Positions 1 to 10,990 of a DNA stretch of 64,000 nucleotides are shown piece after piece. The DNA lies in contig OZ022256.1 of the NCBI GenBank assembly GCA_963978905.1, positions 33,443,426-33,507,425 of the forward strand. Direction: 5' to 3'. Below the pieces are notes generated by a model that had not been told where the DNA came from, searched no databases, and worked only from the letters and a program-made list of their open reading frames with translations. Source of the DNA: Trichostrongylus colubriformis (Eukaryota; Nematoda; Chromadorea; Rhabditida; Trichostrongylidae). Position numbers and translations under genes: made by a program. Positions within the stretch are counted from its first letter, which is position 1. Each line of letters starts with the position of its first letter.

Positions 1-411
1 CCTGCTCAATAATGTATGTAGTATAGTGATATTAAAAGGAATTAGAATCATGGAATTCCCATGGACGGTTCCATTAGCACCCTTTGAATGAATAGTTGAC
101 CAGTTGCGCGACAACCCCACCGAATTATCTCGTCTCCATCCCAATTAGAAGCACCCGCCCTACCCAACAGACACTGTAGTGACACAACACATACATGCAA
201 AAGTTTGAAAAGCTAATCTAAATTGGAGATAATCAAGAACTCGTATCTAATGATATCATGTTGTCACTCGATCTGCAGTTTTTGGGAAGCACCACGATGG
301 ATCCTTGAGGAGACTGGATTCGTCGTGTCGTGGACCCATCTCTCTAAGGCTAATTCGCCGACGCCTCGTCATCCAGCCGACAACAATAATACAGAAGAAA
401 TAGGGAGAATT
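1..411. other. No gene seen
   Basis: AT-rich intergenic DNA. The short open frames here have no recognisable domain, no splice context and no repeat boundary I can place. The next feature (an inverted-repeat element) starts at about 412. Confidence 0.6.
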
Positions 412-1890
412 AACAAGGGAAGGACCCAGGTGTAAGTGATCATTCGTAATGGGGTACATATAGTCCGATGTATTTTCGGACGCAGATCTGAAATCTGCAT
501 TTCAAATTTGCAGAACGATTCTCTGATCAGAGTTACGAGGCCGTTTTTCGACGGAAGTCGCCCAAATTCACCACAAACGATTGCACTGCCAGCACCCGGT
601 TTGCGGAGAGGTAGAGCCTGGCTTCGGGTGGGGGGAAATACGCCAAAAAATCGCGTCAGCGGCGTCGCACTCGCGGCGCCACTAGTATGAATTGCGAATC
701 GATTTTGCTCTTGGGAGCCCGGCAGAGCGTGGCTGCGTCACTTCTGCACTCCAGCCATGCCACACTGCCTCCTCCAGCCACGCCACCCTGCCTTCTCCAC
801 CTTTGCCACACTGTCTCGCTTGAAGGCTGCCAGAACTGCCACTGGCACTCGCACCCGCCGCGCCGGTCGCTGCGGGCGGCCACGCAATTTTTTGGCGTAT
901 TTCCCCCCACCCCCTGGCTTCCATAGACTAGAGACCATGGTCGGATCCTTGGAAAAATTCGCTTTTGCAATTTGTTGCGAACGTTTTTTACTGACTACAG
1001 AAAACTTTTCTACTTTGATATCACCTCATTTTGATGGTCCTCTTGGCATCGGACACGTTCAAATGGTAACCACTTTTCGCAAATATAAGGTCCGATCAAA
1101 CTTTGAATGCATTGGTACCTTCCTCCTTATATTCCTCCTTTATGCGTGGGAAAACTCAAAGTGTTGTCATGTACAGTAAGGTTATATCCCTTTTCTGTGC
1201 ATCTCACTATTCTCATCTTCAAGATCGCAGAAGACTCCGCTATCCAACCTTTTTGATTGAGCATACTCCCTTGGCAAGTTGATTGCGAATTTGACGTAAT
1301 TCGGAAAGCGAATATGATATTCGCACTCTGGAGGTCGAAGAACCCCTCTGTGCAAAGTTTAGCCAAACTGAGTTTGGGCTCAACTTCGAAAAATTAAGCG
1401 TGGCCATGTTGCAAGTGATATTTTTTTGTGAAACTTTCTATAAGCAAGCCATCAACCATGACAAAGATAGCTTAGACATATCTACTACAGATGCCCATGA
1501 CAAAGAATGTACGTAACAAACGCGAAATAACAGCATTTGCTCGGCAAAGGTCAACGACTTCTCCTTTGTTGAATGGATTGCCACCCAATAGGCCTAGAGA
1601 TTTCCCAAATTTGGCCAAATTCTCGAATTGGCTAAAAACCGTCCCTTGGGGTGATTTACTCCTTATACACGAAAATCATACTAGTTTTGCGCGAGAACTT
1701 CTGGCTCGCGTGCTATGGCTTCCAAACCTATCATATAATAGTATTGTTTTGAAAAAAACCATAACTCTGCTCAGAAAATCGTTTTGCAAATTTGGAATGC
1801 AGATTCGCGATCAGCGTCCGAAAATACGTCGGTATATGTATCTCATTCAGAATGGCCACTTCGACCTGGGGTCCTTTCCTTGTAAGATAC
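412..1890. mobile_element. Element with ~145-bp terminal inverted repeats
   Basis: Bases ~412-560 are repeated in reverse complement at ~1738-1890 with roughly 80-85% identity by eye. Shared blocks include TTTTCGGACGC and CAAATTTGCA. The ends face each other, as in a nonautonomous DNA transposon. The interior carries a nested GC-rich MITE (617-925). A ~135-codon open frame at 1491-1898 runs through the right arm and matches no family I know, so I do not call it a gene. No clear target-site duplication was found, so the exact ends are approximate. Confidence 0.55.
617..925. mobile_element. GC-rich MITE nested in the 412-1890 element
   Basis: Terminal inverted repeats of about 40 bp pair 617-655 with 885-925; the shared core is GGGGGGAAATACGCCAAAAA. 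The interior is a pyrimidine-rich, GC-rich stretch with repeated GCCACxCTGCCT words. The same interior words occur in the smaller element at 21819-21979, so the two are probably related. There is no coding capacity beyond chance frames. Confidence 0.6.
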
Positions 1891-1947
1891 CTCGGTAAAG
1901 GTTATGCGTGCTGACTATGGACTACACAGGTATTAGAGTTAGAAGTA

Positions 1948-2779
1948 TTAGGTTGTCCCAAAAGTCTTGTATGATTTTTCCATAAAAATCAATAACTCTT
2001 GTTTATTTCGAGGCAGGTCTAGGATGTTCAGGAATATGGTAGAAGGTTCTCTAAGCTTCCTAACAAAATATATGTTGACCCATCAGATTTCGTGGAGAGA
2101 GCTACAATGCTCGTAGTCGATAGTCACCCGACACGCGGTGTCATCTACCGTGAGTGGTCTCGCGGCACCAAAGCGACGGAAGCTTGCCACTCCATCAACG
2201 CTGCATCGAGCAGAGGATATGTGAGCTACGAGACCGTGCGCCGCTGGTTCATCAGCTTCAGCAACGGCGAGATTGACATGAAAGGCAAACCACGCTCAGG
2301 ACTGTGTACCTCTGGGACGCGGGAGGAATGCTTTTCCGAGAGCCGTAGCAGCTCGCCGTCGCTGTTCGAGAATAGCGCCGGAAAAGGTCCGCGGTCACCT
2401 CCATTCATGACGATTCCCGCTCCCATTTCGCGAAAAGTACCCAGGCCAAGCTAAGGAGCTCGGCTGGGATGTCCTGCCCCACCCGCCATACTCTCCAGAC
2501 AATGCCCCTTCTGACTCTCATTTTACCCATCCTCCTGGATCCTTCCTGGCCAAGTGAAAATTCGTTGATTATGACCTGCTTGCAAAGGCGAACGCTGACT
2601 TCTTCGACTCCCAGAACCCAGGGTTCTGGGAGGAGGGAATCAACGACCCACCTTTGAGGTGGCAGAGTGTGTCGATAACAATGGGCAATACGTTGTTGCC
2701 TAATGGTTGTTTGTTGGAAGAAAAAATAGTGAAAAGCGATGATCGAAAAAAACCCTACAAGACCTTTGGGACAACCTAA
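1948..2779 (+). mobile_element. Internally deleted mariner-like transposon
   Basis: The left end begins TTAGGTTGTCCCAAAAGT and the right end is its near-exact reverse complement, about 30 bp of inverted repeat. TA dinucleotides flank both ends (1946-1947 and 2780-2781), the target duplication of Tc1/mariner elements. The terminal sequence is of the irritans/mellifera-like mariner type. At 832 bp it is much shorter than a full mariner (about 1.3 kb) and lacks the centre of the transposase, so it is nonautonomous. Confidence 0.9.
2092..2560 (+). pseudogene. Mariner transposase remnant
   Basis: The frame from 2092 carries the N-terminal helix-turn-helix region of mariner transposases (region around YREWSRGTKATEACHSIN, then a YETVRRWF-like recognition helix and a KPRSG motif). 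After a frameshift near 2330-2400 the C-terminal catalytic block appears (HDDS, then a HPPYSPDNAPSD-like segment with the last Asp of the DD34D triad, around 2485-2515). The middle third with the first catalytic Asp is missing. The protein cannot be active. Confidence 0.85.
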
Positions 2780-2781
2780 TA

Positions 2782-3767
2782 CATCAAGATGTTATTCAGA
2801 GTTGCATATTTTGCCACGGCTCACATGATCTATGGGAAAAGCGGGAAGAAAGTGGTTTCGAAAAGATCTTGATAAGGTTCCAAATATCCAATCCATGCGC
2901 GAAGGCTGTTCAAAAAAACGACAAACCTCGCCATCGGGGCCCACCACAATCCCACATGTATCAAAGCTTTTCTTCAAAGATGACGTAGGACTGTGACCAT
3001 GACCACTCATCGTTTACCATTAACAATGCCTGAAAAAATTCAGCCCTTTTTATAGCTTCGGAGAGGATGTTTGGAAAACTTCTAGGTAAAAGTTCTGAGG
3101 ACACCTCTGTGAACGGGGTATGACCAAACAGTTATCAAACTGCGCTTCAGTCTTCGATACATCATACATACGAATTGGTTAGCAAGGAAAGTAGAGTGAA
3201 GCTCGATTTTGTATTCATATATGGGTTGAACTTGAGTTATATGCGAGTTGGAATATATTCCCTTGAAGTATCCTCAAGCATTGTCACAGAGAGATATTCG
3301 GCATTATTCTGTATTCGTTTGGGGGGGGGGGGGGGGGGGGCGATCTTCCTACCTGTCATTTACGCATACTCCACAATTTCGCACATTACGCAATTCTGCA
3401 TTTCCACAGTTCCGCGATTCTCTCAACCGATACGTATCTCATCTCTTTCCGCAGACTCCACAATTTCGCAAATTCTGTGGTTTCCCGATCGATACGTATT
3501 TTTATCCATTTTTCATCAGATTCCACAAATTCCAAAACTATGAACGCTGCCCAAAGGTGATGCCTATGTTTATTCCGCGTTCATACCCAATTACCCAACA
3601 AAATGGGATTTTCGGCGGATCGACATGATGTAAAAGATACGTATGAACCGAGACAATGAGCTCATCGGCGCATCCGCGATTCGAGGGAATCGATGGATCG
3701 GCGGATCCGCGATTTTGACTATTTTCCGTGGTGCAGATATACTAACGTGGTGATACGGTGAGACGGT
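2782..3767. other. Intergenic, with a 20-base poly-G tract
   Basis: I see no gene. Bases 3321-3340 are twenty consecutive G. The flank at 3350-3540 repeats words such as TCCACAATTTCGCA and CGATACGTAT in loose tandem order. The frame at 2792-3010 (minus) has no recognisable domain. Confidence 0.5.
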
Positions 3768-4322
3768 CGATTCTGATCGTGGCTATTTCTCTCCAAGTAC
3801 TGCCATTTCTTTTCCTGCGCGCGCGTGGCTGCGTCGCGGTTTTCTCACTTTAGCGCATAATATTGTCACGTGAGGAACTTTACGATGCATGTATCGTGTT
3901 TGGGAGACCATTTCAGTGAACAGATTGGAGTCCTCTCCAAGTTCTGCCACTTCACTTTCCCACTTGCACACACATTTCCATGCAATCCGGTGTACGCACA
4001 CTCGTACACTACGTCCTTTTGAAAGAAGGACTTAAAGGACGAATAACATTCTCTCCTGCGCGGTTGCTACTTGTATGAAATGCCCACGATACATGAGTTG
4101 GTGTTCAGAGTTGAGCTGATTTATGTGTTTTCGAAATTCCTTTCTTGAATTCATCCTTTGTGACTAGATGCTTATCATGGAAACTTCTGTAAAATTTTAT
4201 AATTCTGACACTCGTGACAGTGATTTCTGTGAGTGACAGTGGCCTCTAAGACCCTATCAGGTAACGCGATATGTGATTTTTTCATGTAGGTGGTGTGGAT
4301 TTAATTTGAATGTTAGCCTGTG

Positions 4323-4433
4323 CCTAGGGAGAAGAACGGAGCTCTCGGGTGGGTGACCCGTTGCCACGTACATGAATTGGTTTCTCACGTGAGAAGTGGT
4401 TCATTCACGCGGAGCTCCTTCCCTCTCCCTAGG
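4323..4433. repeat. Imperfect hairpin, CCTAGGGAG ends
   Basis: CCTAGGGAGAAGAACGGAGCTC at the left pairs imperfectly with GAGCTCCTTCCCTCTCCCTAGG at the right. A second short palindrome (TTCTCACGTGAGAA) lies inside at ~4382. The right arm is one instance of a dispersed CTCCTTCCCT...AGGCT module seen in several MITEs of this window. Confidence 0.6.
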
Positions 4434-5163
4434 CTGAGGCTTAAAACTGATTTGTTGGATACCTTTTTATGTGAATGGAGTGAATATAAAGGAAATGGAT
4501 ATGAAATGAAAATGAGCACACTAAAAATCCTGAAAATGAATTGTAATTCCATGCAATTTTAGTGAAAAACAGTGATTACACAAAAAAGTGTGCTTAAATT
4601 TGTTAAGTACAGTACGGAAACTGCTGTTGCGATGCTTTTTGTATTCTATAAGCACAACACACTAAAAAATGGCACAAGGGATTATGAAAAGAGCCTTTGG
4701 TTCACTGATAGTTCTGATTCAAAGGTTGGTGCTAATGTATTTACCTAGTTGAGCGCGCACACTCCACTTTGCCCAGCGTCCATCGTTGCTTTTGCCCCTG
4801 TTATAGTCTAAGCCTTAGTTGAGGGATAAGTCCTCGTCTCTTCATGAGGCTCACTGAAGGTACACATAAGTCAAGAAGTCAATGATTATAGGATGTATCA
4901 GAAGAAACAACGGTGTAAATGAGACCGCTCTAACTACATTAGCATCCAAAATTTGTTATTGCTCAAATAAAGCCCCACAACCGATAAGGTGCAGTAATCT
5001 TCTGTCAGGTGTACTTGAAATACATATTTCTGCGATACTCCATCGTACTTCCATAGAGCACTTATGCACGTCCAACAAAACAAGCTGGGAAGTATAATAT
5101 GATTGTGCACCTAGTTCTCGGAAGAATTTACAGTTTAATGATACACAACGAACTTCTACACAT

Positions 5164-5340
5164 CTAAATTGGGGAGACGGTCGTTTGGCGCGGCCCCTTG
5201 GAGCTAATTTGCCAATGGGGCACTGCCGAAGCTCCTCCCCTAAAAAGGCTTAGGTAAATCTGGGAGAGTCCAGACGGCCCATGCGCCCCATTGGCAAATT
5301 AGCTGCAAGGACCGCGCCAAACGACATACACCCCTAAATT
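5164..5340. mobile_element. Small MITE, ~45-bp inverted repeats
   Basis: Arms 5164-5222 and 5283-5340 pair through TCGTTTGGCGCGG and GCTAATTTGCCAATGGGGC. The outer TAAATTGGGG/CCCCTAAATT bases extend the match. The loop carries the dispersed AAGCTCCT-CCCTAAAAAGGCTTAGG module also found in the 12303-12536 element. Confidence 0.75.
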
Positions 5341-5520
5341 GCAGTCAAGACCGAACTCCAAACGTTCACTGAAATGGTCTCCTAAACACGATACATGCAT
5401 TGTGAAGTTCCTCACGTGAGAATATTATGCGCTCAAGTGAGAAAACCGCGACGCAGCCACGCGCGCGCGGGAAAAGAAGTGGCAGTACTTGGAGAGAAAT
5501 AGCCACGATCGTCGATTCTA

Positions 5521-6630
5521 TTGTCACGCCCATTGCGTCGCGTCGCGCATGCCGCGCACGGCTACTTGCGCGGCAAATGGCGCTGGTGAGCTTCAGCGTT
5601 GAGAGTTTATTATTTTGAATGTCGTCCAAGACGAAAACGTTCCTCTACACCATTCAGTATAACCGCAACGAGTGACACGACAGTTTTCTAAGCCAATTAC
5701 TTTGCTCACAGTTGTTTTAATGAAAGTCAGTTCACAAAGGTTGATGTCAGTTTCCTTTGTAGTACATTCGCTATTTCAAGACCTATACAGAAGCTATGAA
5801 CAAGACAGAAGTGGGTCAATACTTTGAAAGACCACAGTTAACAGTTGCTTAAGCAGACGCTTTCAATGGAATGCTGATCCGCCTCCATAAGAGACGATAC
5901 TGACTAAACACAATGTTCTGAGAATACATTACCACTTATTGAACAATGGTTTTTCACTGTCCCCCTTTACGCAAGGCCTGTTTCCTGCCATCTGGGCCGC
6001 GAGGAGTGTGACGCCGCATGCCCCGCCCACTGGGGCGGCATCGCGGTCCGGGTCATGATAGAATCGACCCACACCCGGTGATACGTGGCATGGCCAAAAT
6101 CCCAAATCGCACATGCACCGATGTGCCAATACGGCGATGCGCCAGAAATCTTATTCAGGTGTGTTGTAGGCGCTAGAGACTGAAAAAGTAATTCATCTTT
6201 TTTTACCGTGATACGGTGGTTCAGTGGTATTGTGTTGAGTAAGAGAGTATTTAGCAGAGTAGAACGGAGTACAGCATAGCACGTAAACGCCTTTATTGTA
6301 AGCGTTACAGGAGAGGGATTCAAGAACCAACACTTTCTAGGAGGAAGAGTAACCACAGGTTTTAGTAAGACTGCGGTGAGAGTTAGCGGGTGCTAATGCT
6401 TGGGGGTCGCTCCTTGTCACGCTGTCGTCCCTCACTCGAAATCGTTCTACAATCATCAGCTTGTATACTCAAGTGTATATTTCTACTCAGGCCTTCCTTT
6501 ATTGAGGTAGAGCTTTCCCCTGAAATAAGGCTGCTGAATATCTAGACAAAAATAGCGCTGGACGACGAGCTCAGGGGAGTGGTCCCCAACTTTTATACAT
6601 TAGCACCAGTTCCCATACACAAAACATCCC
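5521..6630. other. Intergenic; one unassigned minus-strand frame
   Basis: No host gene is supported. A 129-codon frame lies at 5967-6356 on the minus strand. It is GC-rich over 5980-6130, where CCCCGCCCACTGGGGCGG forms a short palindrome. I do not recognise a domain and suspect a dispersed repeat. Confidence 0.4.
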
Positions 6631-6826
6631 GGGTCAATTAAAGTAGGGGGGACGCAATTTTCATCAACGTTGAAGCTCCTTCCCTTTCTGGGCTCAGGCT
6701 GAAATTCATATCCCCTCCTCTTACATGAAGAAACATTTGTCAAAGCCCCTCTCTCATCTACTTTAGGGAGGGAAAGGAGCCTCGACGTCGGTGAAAAATT
6801 TGCCCCCCCCCCCCCAACACTTTAAC
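6631..6826. mobile_element. MITE, family with GGGTCAATTAAAGT ends
   Basis: The left end GGGTCAATTAAAGTAGGGGG and the right end (poly-C followed by AACACTTTAA) are inverted. The arms continue through GACG..GAAGCTCCTTCCCT. The interior repeats the dispersed AGCTCCTTCCCT/AGGCT module in both orientations. The element at 8382-8631 has the same ends and module, so these are two family members. Confidence 0.7.
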
Positions 6827-8381
6827 TTATCCAGATATGAAAGTTACGAGTAGAGGATTTCAGAAAAGGATAGCTTGTGAACCCACGCACCGAAAAAACC
6901 CTCATTTACGGCGAGAGGAAAAATTGGCGCGTCAACAAAAATGTCGGGTAGTGCACACAACATATCAGATTGTACGCCAAATTCCATTGAATTCAGGCCT
7001 TTACATGGTTTGCCATTTTTGTCTGCTGACAGTTCAAGTGCCTTCACTGTGGTCACTGTGCCATTGCGACGCGTCTCCCTCATAGCACTGCTGTTGTCTG
7101 AACGATCAACAAAGTTTACTTGCCTGTTGTGTTGGAATTAAAGGTTTGCCTTCGTAGTTTTCAAGAGCCTACGAGAAAGAGAAAAAGGCGCTCATGTACT
7201 ATGGGGTGGCACTCAAAAACACATTTGAAATTACAACAGAGAATTAATTCCATTAAAAAACTTCAAAACATGTAATATCAACGTGTCCGATTGTCATGGG
7301 GATGTTTTTATTTTATAATGTCAAGGGTAAATAAACAAACAAAATCCTGCCTGCCATTGATGATCTCCCGTGTGTGAAGTGTCCCCCCCCCCTCCCCAAG
7401 GCTTAGGTTAAATGCGTCCTAGTTATCTCATTGTCTCTTTTTTGATCTTTGAGTTTGTATGCGTGTCTACACTAGTATTATGTTTTTTAATGTGTTGGAA
7501 GGTACAAAGATATCAGTGCAAACCGGGGAATGTGGTTTTTGCCTAAGCCTTGAGGGGGAAGGAGCTTCGGAATGGGTGAGTACTTTTAATGTAGCAAATA
7601 TTTTTTTCATCCTTTTTCTGGTTGAGGACACTCCTGGGAGCTCCTTCTTAAACTCTCAGGGTGAGGAAAAAATTTCACTTCCTAGAAGTTGTTTCTGAGT
7701 GCCACGCCCGTAGTACATGAGCGCCGAAAAATGCTTTGCATCGTCATCGTCCTTAATGAGTTAAAAATGTGGATTGGGTTTCTGAATGTTATGTAGCTTT
7801 TGTGAGACACTATTCAACTAAAATTACCTCACTCGTTGCCCGTCGCCATTTGCTTCGGTCAGAGCGAGGCTTTGCCTTGACCTTAATTTTATTTGAGAGC
7901 TCTTGACAATGTCTCGCTACTACTTCCTTGGTGCTCCCTGGCTCGGTGCCAGTTCAGTAAAATTTTATGGAGTTATTCCCTCATCATGTTTTGAGCACGT
8001 GCACATACCATCGCAGCCTCTACTCCCTAACCCTTGGTTGAGTAGGAGTTGTACTCGTGACAAAGCGATTTCGATGTTTTGTGAATTAGCGCTATCGTAT
8101 CTCTGTTGAAAGGACGGGCTATGTTTCAACATGGCATCTGACGGTCCTCTTAACACGTCAAGTTTGGGCTCGAGAACTCTCGAAGTTATGGAACAGTCTC
8201 AAGGCAACAGCAACGTAATGTTATAAGGCGAGTAAACTGACATAAGTAGTTTAGATACTTGGATGTAAAGTTCGTTATGGTAGAGATACCACTATGAGTA
8301 GGAACCGTGTACAGCGTACATTTTTGTGAGATGCTGCTTTCATTAAAGCTGTTAGTTCTTCTGTGGCGACCTTCAGTATTC
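6827..8381. other. Intergenic; fragments of the MITE module
   Basis: No gene recognised. 7382-7412 (poly-C then CCCCAAGGCTTAGG) and 7537-7565 (GCCTAAGCCTTGAGGGGGAAG) look like the two arms of a decayed member of the same MITE family. The remaining short frames show no domain. Confidence 0.45.
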
Positions 8382-8631
8382 GGGTCAATCAAAGTGATGG
8401 GGGGGGGGACGCAAAATTTACCGACGTCGAAGCTCCTTTCCCTGGGGAGGCTTAGGCTAAAGCCTTCCCCAGGGAGACTTTAGCCTAAGCCTCCCCCAGG
8501 GAAAGGAGATTCGAGACAGATAGCCCAGATGAGACAGATACTTTGGCAGATGCTTTTCCATGCTTCATGCAGGAGAAGGAAATCGGTGAAAAGTTGCGCC
8601 TCCTCCCTCCTCCCCCTACTTTAATTGGCCC
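8382..8631. mobile_element. MITE, second member of the GGGTCAAT family
   Basis: The ends GGGTCAATCAAAGTGATGGG and CCCTACTTTAATTGGCCC are inverted copies. Inside, 8428-8513 is a strong palindrome built from two opposed copies of the CTCCTTTCCCTGGGGAGGCT module. It lacks coding capacity. Confidence 0.7.
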
Positions 8632-9236
8632 TAATTTTCCTTTTCTTTTGTGCGGTGTTTTGATTGACAATACGGCCAGCTTGCAACGAAAGGAAAATGA
8701 AAACTACTGCGATAAACAACAATGTTCAGCGTTTTGGGCGTAGGTGGTGTAGTGACAAGAGGCGTGGTTTCATGGTGTGGAGATCAATACTCTCATCAGC
8801 GCCCGCCCAGTCCAGGTCAACCAGGCCTTCCATCCTTCCGGGGTCGGTAATTGCTGGCCGTAAGTGATTGTGTAGGCCAAATCGCATTCACCTTCCACTA
8901 CACTTTGGGGTCACGGCGGTAGTAATTCATCGGACCTACAAATCCGTCCTATCTCGTCGTGCCCACTCTCACTTGAGCGTGCTATTTTCCTTCAACCACG
9001 TCAGTGCGTGATGTGAGTTGCGGTTCAAGTGAGAGATCGAACTACGACACATGCAATGGTACTTCCGTGAGGTATGGCAGTCCTGACGATTCAGTTCGTT
9101 CACGTCGCAAGGTTCATATGCAGCGGCACCGGGGACTGCGGTAGTTTGCAAGATGCGCTTGGGAACTTATCGATATGCCAATCACTAAGTTGCCGAGAGG
9201 GGATGAATGTGTGTCCAAAACATCCTACTATATATA
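8632..9236. other. Intergenic; nothing recognised
   Basis: No domain, RNA gene or clear repeat boundary is visible. The inserted element at 9237 begins at a TATATA run. Confidence 0.45.
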
Positions 9237-9983
9237 CAGGGGGTGCCAAAAAAAAAAAGTAATTCTGCCCGCGGCTCACATCTCCCAATTATACAAAACA
9301 TAGGGAAACGAAGGAAATGAAAGTATTGGGGCAAAATATTCCCGAAATGTTCCTCTGAAAGCAGGAACAAGCTTAGACTCACTACTTTCATTTTCATAAA
9401 AATATAGAAGCTTTAAGCGGCGCAGCCGGGCTTCGGAGCACCCACGGTATCAAGGTCCCTTTAAAACAGTGGAGCCGGGTTCCATGGTAGGTCTTTTGTG
9501 GGAAGCTTCCTAAGGATTGGCCCTTCGGTTCATGGAAGTCACAGAGCCCCTGCTGCTTGGACAAGGCTGCTATGATCCGAAGTATCATTTTCATGCCCAA
9601 ATCCGCCTCCGGAGGGGTTTCAGTGGTAAGTGCACGTTTTGGCTCTTGGAAACGAAAGGCGCTGGGAACCCGGAAAAAACGGGATCCCAAAGAACACCAC
9701 CCAGTATGAATCCCCTTAGGTACCCAGAGTGAACGGACCTCAGCAAGGTTGTGAACGAGGGCGACGAAATTTCGGATTTTGCCCAGTTGAGGTGACACAT
9801 CTTGTTCACTCTTTCCTCGCTCCCGTTCCTGCTCGTGTAGAAGGCTGCCACGGAGTATATTGATAGAGTGAGGTCTGCTCTTGAATCTGGGGATGTGAAT
9901 ACCTCAACAGAATTTGCTGTAGTTCGACTAAAGTGGGGTGAAAGTGGACGAGACAAAATTACTTTTTTTTTTGGCACCCCCTG
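9237..9983 (-). mobile_element. TA-flanked MITE, copy A (747 bp)
   Basis: The ends are CAGGGGGTGCCAAAAA and its reverse complement TTTTTGGCACCCCCTG, flanked on both sides by TA (9235-9236 and 9984-9985), as for Tc1/mariner-type insertion. The full length is repeated in opposite orientation at 15343-16076. There is no transposase domain. A minus-strand frame of ~110-134 codons (9394-9798) is conserved in both copies and is discussed as a finding. Confidence 0.88.
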
Positions 9984-9997
9984 TAATTCGCTTAGTA

Positions 9998-10001
<4 letters not shown>

Positions 10002-10028
<27 letters not shown>
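10002..10028. repeat. (TG)n microsatellite
   Basis: About 13 uninterrupted TG units are followed by a short GTCTGTCTGTC tail, just outside MITE copy A. Confidence 0.9.
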
Positions 10029-10139
10029 CCGTCTGTCTGTCACGAAATTCATATCTCGCGTCTCAGCAAAGCTGGGACGCTGATTTTTACAAGTGATATA
10101 GGGGGTGCCAAGGGAACCCCAGCGGTGGTGGACCGAAAG

Positions 10140-10990
10140 TGATAGCAGCTGATACACGCTGATAAGGAGCCTTGAAAGGCGAATGTCACCAAGGTCGTTT
10201 CGCCTTTCGGGTTGATCCCAGAGCGCTGACACTCATGGGTGTTTTGCGGGATGGGCCGGGAACATTAATGGTGGGTGACCCGCATTGATAACGGTTGATA
10301 AGATTCGATAAGGAGCGTGAAATGGCTATAGTCGTCGAATCCGTTTTGCTTTTCGCATCGGTCCTAGAGCGCTGACACTTATGGGTGATTTACAGGTTTG
10401 GCCAAGGACATTAATGGTGGGTGATACAAATTGATAACGGTTGCTAAGATTTGATAAAGAGCGTAAAAAGGGTAGAGTCGTCGAATCCGTTTCGCTTTCC
10501 TCATTGGTCCCGGAGCGTTCATACTCACAAGTGCATTGCGGGGTAAGACGGGGTCAATGACGGTGGGTGATCCACCTTGATAACGATTGATAAGATCTGA
10601 TAAGGAGCATGAGAAGGCGAATGTCGTCAAATTCGTTTCGCTTTTCTTATTGGTCCCGGAGCGTTCATAATCACAAGTGTTTTGCGGGGTAAGACGGGGT
10701 CAATAACGGTGGTGGTCCAGCTTGATAACGGTTGATAAGATTTGATAAGGATCAGAGAAGACGAATGTCGCCAAATTCGTTTCGCCTTTCGCGTTGATCC
10801 AAGAGCGCTGACACTCATAGGTGTTTAGCAGAGTGGGATGGGGACATTCATAAGTGGGTGACCCAAACTGATAATGGTTGATAAGATTCGATTAGGAGCG
10901 TGGGAAGGAAAATGTCACTAAGGCCGGTACGCTTTTGCGGCTAAAAGTGGACATCCGCAGGTATTGCAGAGTAGGGGGACCTCAATGGTA
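10140..10990. repeat. Tandem repeat, ~146-bp unit, about six copies
   Basis: The phrase TTGATAACGGTTGATAAGAT or a close variant recurs at 10285, 10431, 10577, 10722 and 10868, giving a 145-147 bp period. Each unit also contains AGAGCGCTGACACTCATGGG or GGAGCGTTCATA variants and ends with GGTGGGTGA-CC. Copies are diverged, so this is an old minisatellite-like array. It is not CRISPR: the whole unit repeats, with no spacers. Confidence 0.88.

Larger units (their letters stand above)
3768..5520. repeat. Inverted repeat pair, ~155-bp arms 1.4 kb apart
   Basis: Arm 3768-3930 and arm ~5360-5520 are reverse complements at about 90% identity by eye. Shared blocks include TGGCTATTTCTCTCCAAGTA and GCGTGGCTGCGTCGCGG. 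The arrangement could be the terminal repeats of one ~1.75 kb nonautonomous element or two copies of a repeat in opposite orientation. The interior contains a hairpin (4323-4433) and a MITE (5164-5340). No host gene is seen inside. Confidence 0.6.

Noticed and set aside
1491..1898. 135-codon plus-strand frame as a gene
   Set aside because: It extends into the terminal inverted repeat of the 412-1890 element and has no domain or splice context.
5967..6356. 129-codon minus-strand frame as a host gene
   Set aside because: Composition changes abruptly along it, no domain is recognised, and it resembles a dispersed repeat more than an exon.
10140..10990. Possible CRISPR-like array
   Set aside because: The whole ~146-bp unit repeats, with no constant repeat/variable spacer structure, and the window is eukaryotic.
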